Assembly: GCA_035476575.1 (NCBI GenBank)
Contig: DATILL010000060.1
Span: 1-6,380 of the forward strand
Direction of reading: 5' to 3'
DNA length: 6,380 bases
From: DATILL01 sp035476575
GTDB lineage: Bacteria > Actinomycetota > Actinomycetes > Mycobacteriales > JACQDL01
Part shown: piece after piece, positions 6,002 through 6,380 of the stretch
Layout of the letters: each line of letters begins with the position of its first letter
Position numbering within the stretch: the stretch's first letter is position 1
Position numbers and translations under genes: made by a program
Notes under the pieces: generated by a model
The model's input: only the letters and a program-made list of their open reading frames with translations
The model's database searches: none
Told to the model about the DNA's origin: nothing

Positions 6002-6029
6002 TACCACGCCTGTCCTACCACGCCTGTCG
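6002..6029. repeat. Two tandem 14-bp units before recO
   Basis: TACCACGCCTGTCC (6002-6015) and TACCACGCCTGTCG (6016-6029) differ only in the last base, and a third partial TACC follows. They lie 24 bp before the recO start, where a promoter or operator would be. They could be a regulator site or simple slippage. Confidence 0.6.
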
Positions 6030-6052
6030 TACCTGGGTGGGAGGATGGTGGG

Positions 6053-6380
6053 GTGAGGTTGTATCGGGATGATGCGGTTGTGTTGCGGCTGCGTAGGTTG
6101 GGTGAGGCTGATCGGGTTGTGACGTTGCCTTGCCGCCGGTATGGGCGGGTGCGGGCGGTGGCCAGGGTGCGGCGGACGACGTCTCGGTTCGCCGACGGCG
6201 GGCGGGGGCCTGGTCTGGTGCTTGATGTGTTCCTGATCAGGTCGATGGCGATGGCCGGGTGGGAGCCGGTGCTGGCCGAGTGCGCGCGGTGCGGCGAGCC
6301 GGGGCCGCACCCGGCGTTCTCGGTGCCGGTGGGGGGTGCGGTGTGCGCGACCTGCCGGCCGGCAGGCGCGGTCACCCCCC
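6053..6380 (+). CDS. recO: DNA repair protein RecO, N-terminal part (continues at the left end)
   Basis: From GTG at 6053, with GGAGG eight bases upstream, the frame reads MRLYRDDAVVLRLRRLGEAD and then RVVTLPCRRYGRVRAVAR, the RecO N-terminal OB-fold that binds DNA and SSB. It runs to the window end and continues in frame at 135-301, giving 164 aa. After RRTTSRF (residues 40-46) the sequence jumps to GGRGPGLVLDVFLIRSMAMAGW, which in full-length RecO lies about 80 residues further on; the last OB-fold strands and much of the helical domain are missing. A Gly usual in the AKGVRR motif is also absent (ARVRR). The first 26 codons all end in G or T, unlike the C-rich third positions of neighbouring genes. 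The deletion is in frame, so a short protein could be made, but normal RecO function is unlikely. Confidence 0.85.
   Translation, partial: MRLYRDDAVVLRLRRLGEADRVVTLPCRRYGRVRAVARVRRTTSRFADGGRGPGLVLDVFLIRSMAMAGWEPVLAECARCGEPGPHPAFSVPVGGAVCATCRPAGAVTP
6247..6380. repeat. Right copy of 134-bp terminal direct repeat
   Basis: Identical to 1-134. The base after the left copy continues recO normally, and the sequence before the right copy supplies the recO start, so joining the ends makes one continuous gene. That argues for a true circle or tandem unit rather than two chance copies. Confidence 0.95.

Overview
The window is high-GC DNA with actinomycete codon use (mostly G or C in third positions). 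It carries actinomycete families: a RecO with a four-cysteine zinc finger, a large AAA-LuxR (LAL/MalT-like) regulator with a TTA codon, an ICMT-like membrane methyltransferase and a decayed IS3-family transposase. I place it in the Actinomycetota (Streptomyces/Frankia-like) but cannot name a genus.

The main structural fact is that bases 1-134 are identical to bases 6247-6380, flush with both ends. The window therefore reads as a closed circle of 6246 bp, or one unit of a tandem array, or an assembly loop. Across the join, the recO start at the right end (6053-6380) continues in frame into the recO end at the left (1-301). The joined gene codes for 164 aa. RecO is usually about 240-250 aa, and about 80 residues appear to be missing from the middle.

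Layout, left to right: recO 3' part (1-301, +); a remnant of an IS3-family element (about 371-786, -) with a frameshifted orfA and a stub of orfB; a 975-aa AAA ATPase/LuxR-type regulator (818-3745, -), whose stop lies 32 bp from the IS end; about 790 bp of intergenic DNA with a perfect inverted repeat, small-ORF candidates and a striking array of three TACGTA sites spaced exactly 21 bp apart; a 126-aa gene of unknown function (4536-4916, +), divergent from the regulator; a strong hairpin (5002-5031) that may terminate it; about 450 bp without a convincing gene; a short ICMT-like methyltransferase (5478-5918, +); a short control region with a 14-bp palindrome and a 14-bp tandem repeat; and the recO 5' part.

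A plausible reading, which is inference, is that the LuxR-family regulator acts on the promoter of the 126-aa gene through the TACGTA array, which sits at about -36, -57 and -78 from a predicted start site. In streptomycete-like hosts the TTA codon would make the regulator depend on the bldA tRNA. The methyltransferase could modify a small lipid or phenolic, but nothing else from such a pathway is present. No replication, partition, mobilisation or toxin-antitoxin gene is visible, so plasmid status is not supported by gene content. RecO, the ICMT-like protein and the IS3 OrfA all look shorter inside than their families, so gene decay is a competing theme.
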